From an uncultured Paracoccaceae bacterium (GTDB lineage: Bacteria > Pseudomonadota > Alphaproteobacteria > Rhodobacterales > Rhodobacteraceae): a stretch of DNA of 64,000 nucleotides. Where the stretch lies: positions 248,001 through 312,000 of the forward strand of contig CANKYO010000002.1 in the NCBI GenBank assembly GCA_947488175.1, read 5' to 3'. The translations under genes were made by a program, and so were the position numbers. Shown here one piece after another: positions 8,726 through 18,731 of the stretch (position 1 is its first letter; each line of letters opens with the position of its first letter). The notes below the pieces were generated by a model. It was given only the letters and a program-made list of their open reading frames with translations. It had not been told where the DNA came from and did not search any database.

Positions 8726-9601
8726 ATGGTTGATACCATCGGAAATCCGGCATCATGGTTTGTACAGGCGATCAGACGGCGGTCTCTCTATCTCAAGGAA
8801 GGCGCGGCAGAGCTTGGCGGCGAAGCCGCAGCACCTATTGAACTCAGGGATCTGCAAATCGCTGATCTGAAGATCGTCCTGCGCAAGGGATATGAGGATT
8901 TTGTCGCCCTGCGGACCGATGTGATGTTCATCGTCCTCATCTACCCGATTGTGGGTCTTGTCCTGACCCTTTTTGCCGTCAACCGCGAGATGTTGCCGCT
9001 CTTGTTCCCCCTCATCGCAGGCTTTGCCCTGATCGGACCGGTCGCCGCCATCGGCCTTTATGAAATGAGCCGGAAACGCGAACGCGACAGTCAGGCAAGC
9101 TGGCGTGATGCGTTCAGCGTGATGCAGTCGCCATCATTCGTGCCCATTTTGGTGCTCGGTTTTTATCTGGCCGCACTTTTCATCACCTGGATGATCGTCG
9201 CCTTCACCCTCTACGGCGTCACGCTCGGGCCGGAGCCGCCGCAATCGGCGCTTGGGTTCTTCAACGACGTACTGACCACAGGTCCCGGCTGGACCATGTT
9301 GGTGGCAGGCGTGGCGATCGGGGCAGTTTTTGCACTGGTCGTGCTGGCGATCAGTCTGGTGTCGTTTCCCATGCTGATTGATCGGCAAGTGGGCATCCCA
9401 AAGGCTGTGGTGACATCGGTCAAGATCACCCGCAAAAACCCCGTTGTTGTTGCCGTCTGGGGCCTGATCGTCGTGGCGCTGCTCGGATTGGGTGTTTTGA
9501 CACTTTTTGTAGGCATGATCATCGCCTTGCCAGTGCTGGGCCACGCGACATGGCACCTGTATCGGCAGGCGGTTGTGCCAGCAGACCGGACAGCAACCTA
9601 A
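8726..9601 (+). CDS. DUF2189 integral membrane protein
   Basis: A 291-residue membrane protein matching the DUF2189 pattern: a soluble N-terminus of about 60 residues, then about six hydrophobic segments. Characteristic pieces are DFVALRTDVMFIVLIYPIVG, GPVAAIGLYEMSRKRERD and SFPMLIDRQVGIPKAVVTS. The family is common in alphaproteobacteria and has no known activity. GGAG lies nine bases before the ATG. The stop overlaps by 4 bp the stop of the convergent DUF3592 gene. The 130 bp upstream has no other gene and probably holds the promoter. Confidence 0.85.
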   Translation: MVDTIGNPASWFVQAIRRRSLYLKEGAAELGGEAAAPIELRDLQIADLKIVLRKGYEDFVALRTDVMFIVLIYPIVGLVLTLFAVNREMLPLLFPLIAGFALIGPVAAIGLYEMSRKRERDSQASWRDAFSVMQSPSFVPILVLGFYLAALFITWMIVAFTLYGVTLGPEPPQSALGFFNDVLTTGPGWTMLVAGVAIGAVFALVVLAISLVSFPMLIDRQVGIPKAVVTSVKITRKNPVVVAVWGLIVVALLGLGVLTLFVGMIIALPVLGHATWHLYRQAVVPADRTAT

Positions 9602-10038
9602 CGACCGCTCCGTACCCGAAGCGGCAAAAGCAGCTCCGGAACACCAAAAAACATCAGGATGCCCTGCAACACCGCAAGTGCGCCCACAACCTGCAGGACG
9701 CGCCACATCCAACGGGACCGGCCCATCATCTGATCGCTGCGCATTTCGCCGCTTTGAGGGTCATAACGACCGGACACAATATCACCCGACTGATGCGGCT
9801 TGGGGCTGAACCAGGTCGATCTGGCATATTCCGGGCGGGGACGGTCGGTGGTATGCAGACCGAAAACAGGGCGATAGGACCGTTTGCCGTCCGTGTCGCG
9901 GCGTTCGTCCACCTGAAGAACAATCAGCGTCGCAGGCTGTGAGTTTTCCAGGAACCGGGAAGACGAGGCGGTCAGAAGCCAACCGACAAGCAGGAACAGC
10001 GCGCCAACGAAGAGATATTTTAAGGCCGCCCACCACAT
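9598..10038 (-). CDS. DUF3592 membrane protein
   Basis: A 146-residue protein with a transmembrane helix near each end (about residues 5-24 and 110-135) and a beta-rich extracytoplasmic middle. The middle carries the DUF3592 signature YRPVFGLHT and GDIVSGRYDPQSGE. The function of the family is unknown. The gene is convergent with DUF2189 and the stops overlap. No clear Shine-Dalgarno precedes the ATG at 10038. A 433 bp palindrome-rich gap lies upstream. Confidence 0.8.
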   Translation of the reverse strand: MWWAALKYLFVGALFLLVGWLLTASSSRFLENSQPATLIVLQVDERRDTDGKRSYRPVFGLHTTDRPRPEYARSTWFSPKPHQSGDIVSGRYDPQSGEMRSDQMMGRSRWMWRVLQVVGALAVLQGILMFFGVPELLLPLRVRSGR

Positions 10039-10471
10039 GCGTGTACCGATACCCCAGAAACAAGAAGACAGGCGTAACGCCTGCCCACTCGCCCTGCCAA
10101 GACTGCTCTGTTACGCCTTTTTGCCCGCGGCGCTTCGTTATCGGCGAATCTATCCCGGTAAGTGATTCGGCGTCAATCCCATGATTCGCGAATCGGCAAA
10201 AAGAAGGCTGGCGAACAGGTTTCACGACCGGCCTCAGCCAAATCCTCGATGAGGATTTGCAAACAGACTTTCCGCGAAAGTCTGACGTGCCCGCCGCGAC
10301 TTGCTTTGCCGTGGCACTCGCTTAAACTCTTTTTCAGGTCGCCGATCCCGGCCTCCCCCCTTCATCACGGGGCAGCACGCAACCTGCAGGATCAGTATCA
10401 TCGCATCAGCCTTTCGGGCATCGCACATAAGAAGGGATTGTGATCGAACGCCCGTGATGGAAGGTTCTGAC
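10039..10471. other. Hairpin-dense intergenic region
   Basis: This 433 bp gap has no convincing gene but several inverted repeats. They are GGCGTAAC (10071-10078) with GTTACGCC (10110-10117) followed by TTTTT; CGAATC/GATTCG (10145-10169); the 12-mer palindrome GATTCGCGAATC (10183-10194); CAAATCCTC-gat-GAGGATTTG (10239-10259); and CAGACTTTC-cgc-GAAAGTCTG (10264-10284). The last two are perfect 9 bp stems with 3-base loops, only four bases apart. The first may end a plus-strand transcript. The region lies upstream of both flanking genes and may hold promoters or a small RNA. Confidence 0.6.
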
Positions 10472-11185
10472 ATGAAACTCTCTGCCCCGATCCCCGTTCT
10501 CAAACGCCGCGCTAAGGCACGTGCTCGCGATATCGGCATTTCCCACAATCAGGCGCTCGATCAGATCGCCCGCCAGGAAGGTTTCCAAAGCTGGAGCCTG
10601 CTTTCCGCCCGCGCAAGTCAGTTCTCTGCCGGTCTGTTAGGTCAATTGGTGGCGGGCGATTTTGTTCTGCTTGGCGCCCGACCGGGGCAGGGTAAAACCC
10701 TGCTGGGTCTGCGCGCATTGCTTGATGCTATCGCAACAGGGCAGCGCGGCTATTTCTTCACCTTGGAATATACATCAGCTCAGGTTTTCGAACGTATCAG
10801 ACAGATCGGTACAAACCCGGCGCAAGTCGGGCCGCAGTTTATGCTGGATACATCCGACAGCATCAACGCGGCCCACATTGTCTCTCACACAAAAGGAGCG
10901 CCAGTCGGGTCCTGCATAGTGGTTGATTACCTGCAACTTCTGGACCAGCGACGCGAAAACCCACCATTGGCCGATCAGATCACCACCCTGCGCGATCATG
11001 CGCAGACACGGCGTTTGATGATTATCATGATTTCGCAGATCGACCGGTCCTATGAGTTATCGACAAAGACCGTTCCGGATATCAGCGACGTGCGCCTCCC
11101 CAATCCGATTGATAGGGGGCTATTCACAAAAGCCTGCTTTCTGCACGAGGGCGAGGTTGTGATCAGCCAGCATTCGCCCGGCTGA
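10472..11185 (+). CDS. Small DnaB-like (RecA-fold) ATPase with N-terminal helical domain
   Basis: A 237-residue protein with a DnaB C-terminal-type ATPase core. Walker A is GARPGQGKT (residues 68-76), then YFFTLEYTSAQVFERI resembles DnaB's FSLEMS block. Walker B is VVDYLQLLDQ (about 150-159) and the sensor strand is LMIIMISQIDR (about 182-192). It lacks the DnaB N-terminal domain. Instead, residues 1-48 carry a short helical motif, ISHNQALDQIARQEGFQSWSLL, also seen at the ends of some glyoxalase-annotated proteins (family recalled, not searched). The ATG at 10472 has GGAAGG upstream. The end overlaps the convergent PLP gene by 23 bp. Helicase activity is not established. Confidence 0.75.
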   Translation: MKLSAPIPVLKRRAKARARDIGISHNQALDQIARQEGFQSWSLLSARASQFSAGLLGQLVAGDFVLLGARPGQGKTLLGLRALLDAIATGQRGYFFTLEYTSAQVFERIRQIGTNPAQVGPQFMLDTSDSINAAHIVSHTKGAPVGSCIVVDYLQLLDQRRENPPLADQITTLRDHAQTRRLMIIMISQIDRSYELSTKTVPDISDVRLPNPIDRGLFTKACFLHEGEVVISQHSPG

Positions 11186-12323
11186 GCGCCTGTTCCAGAT
11201 CATAGATCAGATCATCGGCATCCTCGATTCCGATGGACAGGCGCAAAAGGCGCGGATGCACGGGAAACCCGTCACCTGAGACGGTCTTGCGATGTTCGAT
11301 CAGGCTTTCCACCCCGCCCAGCGATGTGGCGGGGTAAAACACCTCGCAATACCGGCAGACATCAATGGCGGTCTGTTCCGATCCCTTCACAATAATCGAC
11401 ATCATCCCACCAAACTGACCATCGGTCTGTTTCTTGGCCACCGCATGGCCCGGGTCGGATGGCAGGCCGGGGTAAAGCACAGCCTCGATCTGTGGATGCC
11501 CGTCGAAATGGGTCGCGACAGCCATCGCATTTTTGCAGGCCTTATCCACCCGCAAGAACAGTGTCCGCATCCCCCGGATCAGCAGCCAGGCGTCAAAGGA
11601 TTGCAGCACCGTGCCCTGCAGCTTGCGGATCAGTGCGATCTCATCCCAGAAATCACCCGTCTCGCGCACCGACAGAACGCCAGCCGTCACATCCGAATGC
11701 CCGCCCAGATATTTGGTGGCCGAATGAAACGAAAAATCCGCTCCGAAATCCAAGGCGCGGGTCATGCAGGGGGGCGTGCCCGTACAATCTGTCATCAGCT
11801 TGGCGCCAGCGGCATGGGCAATCTCGGCAGCGGCGGCAATATCCGTCACTTCCCAATTGGGGTTGTTTGGGGTCTCGACCCAAACCAACGCGGTCTCACC
11901 CGGGCGGACAGCGGTGGCCAGTTCATCCAGATTGCCGGCGGTGTAGTCGCTCAGGCTGATACGCCCTTTGGCTGCGGCACTTTGCAACTGGGCCAGCACA
12001 CCGTGATACATCACCTTGGGCGCCACCACATGTGCCCCGGTCGGCAGATGGTCGATCACCGCCGTACAGGCCGACATGCCCGATGAAAACAGCAGGGACT
12101 CTTTCGCCCCCTCCAGTTCTGCAATCACAGCCTCCGCCTGTGCGGTCGTCTGGCTGCCATCGCGGCGATACCAATAGGGCCTGCGCACCGCATAGTCCTC
12201 ATCCCGCGCATAGGTCGCCGCAGGCTGAATCGCCGGGGTCACCGCACCTGTGCCATCCTCGACGAAATGCAGCGCCTGCGCGATGCGGGTATGCAGCGAT
12301 AGTTTGCGGTTACTTTCGGGCAT
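11163..12323 (-). CDS. Cys/Met-metabolism PLP-dependent enzyme (cystathionine lyase/synthase-like)
   Basis: A 386-residue fold-type I PLP enzyme of the cystathionine gamma-synthase/beta-lyase family. The cofactor lysine is in HSATKYLGGHSD near residue 200. SSGMSACTAV is the phosphate-binding segment, WVETPNNP the substrate loop and MTDCTGTP the PLP-ring Asp block. SLGGVESL, before the C-terminal domain, matches the family. The usual YSR-NPT segment is altered to YWYRRDGSQTTAQ. Such enzymes interconvert cysteine, homocysteine and cystathionine. Which reaction this one performs cannot be fixed from the sequence. Confidence 0.83.
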   Translation of the reverse strand: MPESNRKLSLHTRIAQALHFVEDGTGAVTPAIQPAATYARDEDYAVRRPYWYRRDGSQTTAQAEAVIAELEGAKESLLFSSGMSACTAVIDHLPTGAHVVAPKVMYHGVLAQLQSAAAKGRISLSDYTAGNLDELATAVRPGETALVWVETPNNPNWEVTDIAAAAEIAHAAGAKLMTDCTGTPPCMTRALDFGADFSFHSATKYLGGHSDVTAGVLSVRETGDFWDEIALIRKLQGTVLQSFDAWLLIRGMRTLFLRVDKACKNAMAVATHFDGHPQIEAVLYPGLPSDPGHAVAKKQTDGQFGGMMSIIVKGSEQTAIDVCRYCEVFYPATSLGGVESLIEHRKTVSGDGFPVHPRLLRLSIGIEDADDLIYDLEQALSRANAG

Positions 12324-12332
12324 CAGGTGTTC

Positions 12333-12839
12333 CTAACTGACGGGGGCATAGACCCGGCACAGCGGATCAACGGGGATCGGGCTGACCAGAAACGGGGTTT
12401 CGGGGGGCATCCCGCTTTCCTCGATCCAGACGCCGTTCAGGCAGAAATCCTGCGCAAAGTTTCCCAGATTGAAGCCAAAACCGGGATTGCCACAATCATC
12501 GGCATTGCCGTTGGCGTTCCACGCCTGGCTGACGCCCAGACCAATTTCGCCGGGGGTCATGAACGCATTGCGGGCCGGGTTGAAAAACAAGGTCCAGCTG
12601 TCATTGGCATCGCGTGTCGCCATATCCCATTTTCCGAGCAACGTGCCCTCTTGATAGCCCGCGATCTTGAACCGGGTGACATCAGCCTCTGTCACGACGG
12701 GCTTGTTCAGCGCGCTGGGCTCGATCGTCATTTGACCGGTCATGGTGTAGTCATTGGCCCCCTTCCAGCAGAAATAGAAATCCGCCGCCTGCGCGTTGGT
12801 GGCAAAAAGGGCCAGTGCCGTCGTCAATCCGCGTATCAT
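12333..12839 (-). CDS. Secreted hypothetical protein
   Basis: A 168-residue protein with a signal peptide ending at NAQA-ADF (about residue 18), so it is predicted to be periplasmic. The mature part has several Cys (FYFCWKGANDYTMTG, ADDCGNPGFGF, QDFCLNGVWIE, DPLCRVY) that could form two disulfides. I do not recognise a domain. Its ATG overlaps the stop of folC by 4 bp (12836-12839), so it is probably the third gene of an accD-folC operon. The next gene, the PLP enzyme, starts about 10 bp past its end. Confidence 0.75.
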   Translation of the reverse strand: MIRGLTTALALFATNAQAADFYFCWKGANDYTMTGQMTIEPSALNKPVVTEADVTRFKIAGYQEGTLLGKWDMATRDANDSWTLFFNPARNAFMTPGEIGLGVSQAWNANGNADDCGNPGFGFNLGNFAQDFCLNGVWIEESGMPPETPFLVSPIPVDPLCRVYAPVS

Positions 12840-14110
12840 GTCGTGTTCTCTCGCATCACATGTCCTGCAAGATACAGCGATCCGCAGATCAGAATACGGG
12901 CATTTGGCGACTTTTTGGTGATCGCCGTGATGGCATCCTGGACAGATGAGGCCATGGTCGCCGCCAAGCCAACGCTTGCCGCGACCTCTGCCGTCTTCTC
13001 AGCCGGGATCGTATTCGCCTCACCGGGGATGGACACCGCGTGCAGGCTGTCCGCCACCGCAGCCAGCGGGGCCATATAACCCGCGATATCCTTGGTGTTC
13101 AGCATACCGCAGATCAGATGGGTCGGTCGTTTCGGCTGCTCTTTCAGGGTCGCGGCCAGCGCGTGCCCCGCCGCCGGGTTGTGGCCGCCATCCAGCCACA
13201 GCTCTGCCGGGGCGGCCAGATCGACCAGCGGACCCTTGGTCAGCCGCTCCATCCGGGCGGGCCAATAGGCACCGCTGACAGCAGCCTCGCATGCCACCTC
13301 GTCCTGTCCCGAGGCGCGCAGGGCGGCAATGGCAGCACCTGCATTCATGATCTGATGGGGGCCAGGCAGGTTCGGCAATGGCAGGTCCAGCAATCCACGC
13401 TCGTCCTGATAAACCAATCGCCCGCGCTCGGTCGTGACATGCCAATGCTGCCCATAGGCCAACAGCGGCGCACCCAATCGCGCCGCCTGCTGTTCGATCA
13501 CCTCAAGCGCTGCATCATGCTGCGGACCAACAACGCAAGGCACCCCGCGCTTGATGATCCCGGCCTTTTCACCGGCAATCTCTGGCAGGGTCTCGCCCAG
13601 ATATTGCTGGTGATCCAGATCAACGGGGGTGATCACCGTCAGGGCTGGCTTGGCCACTACATTGGTTGCGTCCAACCGGCCTCCCAATCCGACCTCAAGC
13701 AGAGTATAATCCGCCGGTGTCTCGGCAAAGGCCAGCAAGCCTGCCACCGTGGTGATTTCGAAATAGGTGATCGGTTCGCCGCCATTGGCGGCATAACAGC
13801 GATCCAGCACCTCGGTCAGGGCGTCTTCGGAAATCAATTCACCCGCCAGCCGGATACGTTCGTGAAACCGCGCAAGATGGGGGGAGGTATAGGCATGCAC
13901 CTTAGCACCGGACTGTTCCAGCCCGGCCCGGATCATCGCCTGTGTCGATCCTTTGCCATTGGTCCCCGCAATATGAATGACGGGCGGTAGCCGGTCCTGC
14001 GGATTGCCAACAGCCGCCAAAAGCCGCCACACCCGATCCAGCACCAGATCCATGACCTTGGGATGCAAGGCCATCATCCGTTCAAGAATAACGTCCGATT
14101 GTGCGGTCAC
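12836..14110 (-). CDS. folC: Bifunctional folylpolyglutamate synthase / dihydrofolate synthase
   Basis: A 424-residue Mur-ligase-family protein that adds glutamate to dihydropteroate and extends folate polyglutamate tails in the cytoplasm, using ATP. The P-loop is [11 protein letters not shown] near residue 47. It is followed by [45 protein letters not shown] and, in the C-terminal domain, [13 protein letters not shown]. Length matches the family. The start is GTG inside the accD stop (GTGA overlap), which implies translational coupling to accD, an arrangement common in Rhodobacterales. Confidence 0.95.
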   Translation of the reverse strand: MTAQSDVILERMMALHPKVMDLVLDRVWRLLAAVGNPQDRLPPVIHIAGTNGKGSTQAMIRAGLEQSGAKVHAYTSPHLARFHERIRLAGELISEDALTEVLDRCYAANGGEPITYFEITTVAGLLAFAETPADYTLLEVGLGGRLDATNVVAKPALTVITPVDLDHQQYLGETLPEIAGEKAGIIKRGVPCVVGPQHDAALEVIEQQAARLGAPLLAYGQHWHVTTERGRLVYQDERGLLDLPLPNLPGPHQIMNAGAAIAALRASGQDEVACEAAVSGAYWPARMERLTKGPLVDLAAPAELWLDGGHNPAAGHALAATLKEQPKRPTHLICGMLNTKDIAGYMAPLAAVADSLHAVSIPGEANTIPAEKTAEVAASVGLAATMASSVQDAITAITKKSPNARILICGSLYLAGHVMRENTT

Positions 14111-15048
14111 TTGGCCTTTTCCGGCGGCAGCGGGTCTTCGAGTTGCAAGGTCGCCTCCGATGTAATCTCGGGCGGCGGCAAATCACCTTTCACAGGGGCA
14201 TCCTGCTTCATCAGCAAACGGACGATCGTCACCAACTCGTCCTTGAGGTTGGTGCGCTTGGTCACCCGGTCCAGCATCCCGTGATCCAGCAGGTATTCAG
14301 CGCGCTGGAACCCTTCAGGCAGCTTTTCACCGATGGTCTGTTCGATCACGCGGGCACCGGCAAAACCGATCAGGGCATTGGGTTCGGCAATCTGCACGTC
14401 ACCCAGCATGGCATAGGATGCGGTCACACCACCCGTCGTTGGATGGGTCAGCACCACCACATAAGGCAGACCCGCCTCTTTCAGCATTTGCACGGCAATG
14501 GTCGTGCGCGGCATCTGCATCAGGCCCAGAATACCCTCCTGCATGCGGGCGCCACCGGCGGCGGAAAACAGGATCAACGGACGCTTCAGCTTAATCGCCC
14601 GCTCGGCTGCGGCTACAATCGCATTGCCGACATACATCGACATCGACCCGCCCATAAAGGAAAAATCCTGCACGGCGACGACCACAGGTGTGCGACCCAT
14701 CTCGCCTTCGGCGACCAACATAGCGTCCTTTTCGCCTGTCTTGCGGCGTGCCTCCTTGATCCGGTCGGTATAGCGTTTCTGATCGCGGAAATGCAGCGGA
14801 TCGACAACGGGCTCAGGCACCTCAACCTCAATAAAAACGCCGCCATCAAAGATCGACCGCAGCCGGTCTCGGGCGCCAATCGCCATATGGTGATCGCAAT
14901 TGGTACAGACGTTCAGATTGTCGGCCAGTTCGCGGTGAAACAGCATTGTGCCGCAGGCGTCACACTTGGTCCACAGGTTCTCGGGCACTTCGCGACGCGA
15001 AAACAGGGAGTTGATCGTGGGGCGAACGTAGTTGGTGATCCAGTTCAT
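14107..15048 (-). CDS. accD: Acetyl-CoA carboxylase carboxyltransferase subunit beta
   Basis: A 313-residue subunit that, with AccA, transfers carboxyl from carboxybiotin to acetyl-CoA to give malonyl-CoA, the first committed step of fatty acid synthesis. It opens [16 protein letters not shown], then a four-Cys zinc ribbon (CDACG and CTNCDHH, about residues 29-51). The crotonase-like core has [15 protein letters not shown] and [18 protein letters not shown]. The ATG at 15048 matches other AccD N-termini, so a 30-residue upstream extension is rejected. The stop overlaps the folC GTG. Confidence 0.96.
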   Translation of the reverse strand: MNWITNYVRPTINSLFSRREVPENLWTKCDACGTMLFHRELADNLNVCTNCDHHMAIGARDRLRSIFDGGVFIEVEVPEPVVDPLHFRDQKRYTDRIKEARRKTGEKDAMLVAEGEMGRTPVVVAVQDFSFMGGSMSMYVGNAIVAAAERAIKLKRPLILFSAAGGARMQEGILGLMQMPRTTIAVQMLKEAGLPYVVVLTHPTTGGVTASYAMLGDVQIAEPNALIGFAGARVIEQTIGEKLPEGFQRAEYLLDHGMLDRVTKRTNLKDELVTIVRLLMKQDAPVKGDLPPPEITSEATLQLEDPLPPEKAK

Positions 15049-15104
15049 TGGGCGGCCTTTTGCGTTAACGGGTTTGAGATATGCCGCGACGGGCGCAATT
15101 GCAA

Positions 15105-15965
15105 TCAGGGACGCAAGCGGTGGCGCAGTATCCGCCAACAGGCAACCGAGGCGAGAAAATCCAGAACAAACAGGAAAACCGGCGTATCCGCCGCCGCATA
15201 AGGGGCCACGGCCCAGGCAAAATCCGACATCGCATCCTGCGGGCTGACGAAAGCAAACAGGATCAGGTTATTGGCAAAATGCCAGCCGCAGGCAGCCCCC
15301 AGATTGCCGGTCACCCGCACCAGATCAGCCCACATCAGTGCATAAACAAAGATGATGAATACCACCGGCCACGAGAGTGCGCCCATCGTACCCATATCGT
15401 AGTGCAGCAAAGCAAAACCCGCCTGAGGCAAAACCATCCAGACCCACGGAGACTGAAACCGGGCCGCCAGTTGCTGCATCAGATAGCCGCGAAACACAAA
15501 CTCCTCAGCACTGGTCTGGATCAGCGTCAGAATCGTGACCAGCGGCAACAGGATCAGAACGCTGCTGACACTGCGCTGAACGATGGCATCAAACGGTACC
15601 GACCAGATCACCAATAGAACCGCCTGCACGGCAAAAACGACAACTACCGCTGCACCAAAATGGCGCACGACGGGACGCAATGGGCCAATAATAGTACCAA
15701 AACTGCGACCATGCAGCCATTTGACGGCGGCCCATACACCCAGCGTTGCACCCACAAACGTGCCGAGCAAGAAACCAAGGGCACCAGCTGGATGGTCTGC
15801 GGCCAACAAGCAAAGATAACTCATCGTTTCGAAAACGGCGACGACGACGCCGACATAGACCGCCGTGATCAGCACGAAACCCGCGACAATACGCCAAACC
15901 GCCGGCTTACGCCGGGCAGGGGCGATAAACTGCTCGAAAGGCTCTGCAAAGACGGTCTGGAGCAT
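15105..15965 (-). CDS. CPBP-family intramembrane protease (CAAX-like), copy A
   Basis: A 286-residue protein with about eight membrane helices and the CPBP/Abi (CAAX protease and bacteriocin-processing) motifs. These are [15 protein letters not shown] (Glu-Glu and Arg), FALLHYDMG (first His) and CGWHFANNL (second His). These residues form the intramembrane glutamic protease site in Rce1-type enzymes. The substrate is unknown. The ATG at 15965 has AAGGA seven bases upstream and is preferred to an upstream in-frame start. It follows its paralog by only 16 bp, so the two form an operon. Confidence 0.85.
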   Translation of the reverse strand: MLQTVFAEPFEQFIAPARRKPAVWRIVAGFVLITAVYVGVVVAVFETMSYLCLLAADHPAGALGFLLGTFVGATLGVWAAVKWLHGRSFGTIIGPLRPVVRHFGAAVVVVFAVQAVLLVIWSVPFDAIVQRSVSSVLILLPLVTILTLIQTSAEEFVFRGYLMQQLAARFQSPWVWMVLPQAGFALLHYDMGTMGALSWPVVFIIFVYALMWADLVRVTGNLGAACGWHFANNLILFAFVSPQDAMSDFAWAVAPYAAADTPVFLFVLDFLASVACWRILRHRLRP

Positions 15966-15981
15966 GCTCTTTCCTTCGGCC

Positions 15982-16887
15982 TCAGCGACGCAACGCGATC
16001 CGGGCGGCAAGCCACATGATCAGCACCGTCAAAAACATCATGATGAGGGTGCAGACAACCCAGATCACCGCAAATTCGGCAATAAACGCGCTGACTTCCT
16101 CAGGATCACGATATTCGAACAACACCAAGGCAAAGCCCGAATGTGGCCGGTTCTCGATCCCGAAGAACATGATTGCAAAAAAGTTCGTCGTCAGATGCAG
16201 GCCAATCGCAGCGCCAAGCGTGCCGGTGCGAGCGGTCAGGTCTGCGCAGACGACGCCCAGCAATGTGGCCCAGACAACATAGACGAACCCTTCCAATGGG
16301 GTGTTGCCGTTCCAGTAATGCCAGATACCAAACAAAAGCGACGGGATGCCCATCCACACCCAGCGGTTCAGTGACAGGCAGGCCAATTGCTGCTGCAGAT
16401 AACCCCGAAACACCATCTCTTCCGTGGTGACCTGGATCAGCAATGCAATCAGGGCGAATGGCAGCAAAAGAAACCAGCTGATCAGGGGCCGTATTTCTAC
16501 AATCATACCTGCGCCGCCCCATGGCACCACGATCTGTACCACAAACAGGATGGCGATCAGGGCGATCACGACGCGCCGTAGGTCAAACCACGCGGCATCG
16601 GTCGGACCGATCAGGGACCAGAACCCGCGCCCATGCATCCGCCGCAGCGTCCACAGAAAGGCCAGCGCCGGAACGGCGAACATGGCGAACTGCAACCATG
16701 TGCCAAACGCAGTGCGCCCTTCTTCAAACGCGATCTGTCCGGACAGCGGCAGCACAGTCATGATCAGGGCTGGCGTGACCAGAAATGCGCCGACAAAGAC
16801 GGCACTGACCAGAATGACATACCGCAGATCGGTCTCGCCGGCTGCGGGGCGGGCAAATTGGGTCAGGGGGCCGTAAGGGTCAGACAT
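15982..16887 (-). CDS. CPBP-family intramembrane protease (CAAX-like), copy B
   Basis: A 301-residue paralog of the downstream gene with the same order of features. There are about eight helices, then TTEEMVFRGYLQQQL, FGIWHYWNG and GLHLTTNFF, giving the Glu-Glu-Arg-His-His set of the CPBP family. The match to copy A around the first motif (EE-VFRGYL-QQLA) and the parallel spacing suggest a tandem duplication that has since diverged. The start is uncertain: ATG at 16887 is used, with another at 16899, and neither has a strong Shine-Dalgarno. The gene is divergent from ilvD, about 108 bp away. Confidence 0.82.
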   Translation of the reverse strand: MSDPYGPLTQFARPAAGETDLRYVILVSAVFVGAFLVTPALIMTVLPLSGQIAFEEGRTAFGTWLQFAMFAVPALAFLWTLRRMHGRGFWSLIGPTDAAWFDLRRVVIALIAILFVVQIVVPWGGAGMIVEIRPLISWFLLLPFALIALLIQVTTEEMVFRGYLQQQLACLSLNRWVWMGIPSLLFGIWHYWNGNTPLEGFVYVVWATLLGVVCADLTARTGTLGAAIGLHLTTNFFAIMFFGIENRPHSGFALVLFEYRDPEEVSAFIAEFAVIWVVCTLIMMFLTVLIMWLAARIALRR

Positions 16888-16995
16888 GACGGCCAACATG
16901 GCGTTCCGATGCCCCACAGGCAACCACAGTTCCGCCTTGCGTCAGGGGGGGGCACTATTTAGACCCGTTTCCAACAGTTTCCGGGAGAAGATCAG

Positions 16996-18729
16996 ATGCT
17001 CAAAGGCAAGGCCGACAAAACAAATCTACCCAGCCGCCACGTGACCCAAGGGCCCGCGCGCGCGCCGCACCGGTCCTATTACTACGCCATGGGTCTGGAT
17101 GAAGAGGACATCGCCCAGCCTTTCATCGGCGTCGCCACCTGCTGGAATGAGGCCGCACCCTGCAACATCTCGCTCAACCGTCAGGCGCAGGCGGTCAAAC
17201 TGGGGGTCAAGGCCGCCAGCGGCACGCCGCGCGAATTCACCACCATCACCGTCACCGACGGCATCGCCATGGGGCATGAGGGGATGCGCTCCTCGCTTGC
17301 CTCGCGCGACGCGATTGCGGACACCGTGGAACTGACGATGCGCGGCCATTGCTATGACGCTATCGTGGGTCTTGCTGGCTGTGACAAATCCTTGCCGGGA
17401 ATGATGATGGCCATGGTCCGTCTGAACACACCGTCGGTCTTTATGTATGGCGGCTCGATCATGCCAGGCCGGTTTGAAGGGCGCGACGTGACCGTGCAGG
17501 ACGTGTTCGAGGCCGTGGGCCGCCATCAGGCCGGGGCGAATTCGGATGAAGAACTGCGCGCCTTGGAAAAGGTCGCTTGCCCCAGCGCCGGGGCCTGCGG
17601 TGGCCAGTTTACCGCCAACACAATGGCCTGCGTATCTGAGGCGATCGGCCTTGCACTTATGAACTCCGCCGGTGCACCAGCCCCCTACGAAAGCCGCGAT
17701 CAATACGCGCAGGCCAGCGGTGAGGCGGTCATGAACCTGCTTGAGAAAAACATCCGCGCCCGCGATATCGTCACCCGCAAATCGCTGGAAAACGCCGCCC
17801 GCATCGTGGCCTGCACCGGCGGGTCCACCAATGCGGGCCTGCACCTGCCCGCCATCGCGCATGAGGCGGGCATTGATTTCGACCTCTTCGATGTCTGCGA
17901 CATCTTTCATGACACGCCCTATTTCGTCGATCTGAAACCGGGCGGACAATTTGTGGCCAAGGACCTGTATGAGGTCGGCGGCGTGCCTGTCGTGATGAAG
18001 GAACTGCGCAAGGCAGGTCTGATCCACGAGGATTGCATGACAGCCTCTGGCCGGACCATGGGCGAAGAACTTGACCTGATCGAAGGCGAGGCGGACGGCA
18101 AGGTGATCTACCCGGCCGCCAACCCGATTACCAAAACTGGCGGTGTTGTGGGACTCAAGGGCAACCTCGCCCCTGAAGGTGCCATTGTGAAAGTGGCGGG
18201 CATGTCCGAAGAAGAACAGGTCTTCACCGGTCCTGCCCGCGTGTTCGAATGCGAGGAAGACGCGTTTGAAGCGGTTAAGGCACGCGGCTACAAGGAAGGC
18301 GAAGTGCTGGTCATCCGCAACGAAGGGCCATCCGGAGGGCCGGGGATGCGGGAAATGTTGGCGACTACGGCGGCACTGTCGGGGCAAGGCATGGGCAAGA
18401 AAGTCGCGCTGATCACCGACGGGCGGTTCTCCGGGGCGACCCGCGGCTTCTGTGTCGGTCATGTCGGGCCAGAGGCGGCGCATGCCGGACCCATCGGGCT
18501 TTTGCAGGATGGTGATGTGATCACCATCAACGCCATCACAGGGGAACTGACCGTCGATCTGACCGACGAAGAACTGAACACCCGCAAGGACAACTGGAAA
18601 GGCCCGCGCGAGACGATCTATGCCTCCGGCGCGCTCTGGAAATATGCGCAGCTTGTGGGTGGGGCGCGTCTGGGGGCGGTGACCCATCCCGGCGCCAAGC
18701 ACGAAAAACACATCTATATGGATCTCTGA
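16996..18729 (+). CDS. ilvD: Dihydroxy-acid dehydratase
   Basis: A 577-residue enzyme that dehydrates 2,3-dihydroxy-isovalerate and 2,3-dihydroxy-3-methylvalerate to the 2-oxo acids of valine and isoleucine synthesis. Iron-sulfur ligands are visible in [23 protein letters not shown] and [18 protein letters not shown]. The C-terminal swivelling domain carries [14 protein letters not shown] and the catalytic-serine region [20 protein letters not shown]. Length is typical of the IlvD/Edd family. The pattern with three Cys blocks favours IlvD over Edd. GGGAGAAG precedes the ATG. Confidence 0.95.
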   Translation: MLKGKADKTNLPSRHVTQGPARAPHRSYYYAMGLDEEDIAQPFIGVATCWNEAAPCNISLNRQAQAVKLGVKAASGTPREFTTITVTDGIAMGHEGMRSSLASRDAIADTVELTMRGHCYDAIVGLAGCDKSLPGMMMAMVRLNTPSVFMYGGSIMPGRFEGRDVTVQDVFEAVGRHQAGANSDEELRALEKVACPSAGACGGQFTANTMACVSEAIGLALMNSAGAPAPYESRDQYAQASGEAVMNLLEKNIRARDIVTRKSLENAARIVACTGGSTNAGLHLPAIAHEAGIDFDLFDVCDIFHDTPYFVDLKPGGQFVAKDLYEVGGVPVVMKELRKAGLIHEDCMTASGRTMGEELDLIEGEADGKVIYPAANPITKTGGVVGLKGNLAPEGAIVKVAGMSEEEQVFTGPARVFECEEDAFEAVKARGYKEGEVLVIRNEGPSGGPGMREMLATTAALSGQGMGKKVALITDGRFSGATRGFCVGHVGPEAAHAGPIGLLQDGDVITINAITGELTVDLTDEELNTRKDNWKGPRETIYASGALWKYAQLVGGARLGAVTHPGAKHEKHIYMDL

Positions 18730-18731
18730 TC

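Noticed and set aside
12327-13079. Plus-strand frame opposite the secreted protein and folC
   Set aside because: It spans two real genes on the other strand and has no recognisable domain or ribosome site.
14101-15201. Long plus-strand frame opposite accD
   Set aside because: Antisense shadow of accD, whose zinc ribbon and core motifs are intact.
17026-18711. Long minus-strand frame opposite ilvD
   Set aside because: It lies wholly opposite a strong, motif-rich enzyme gene and encodes a composition typical of antisense frames in GC-rich DNA.
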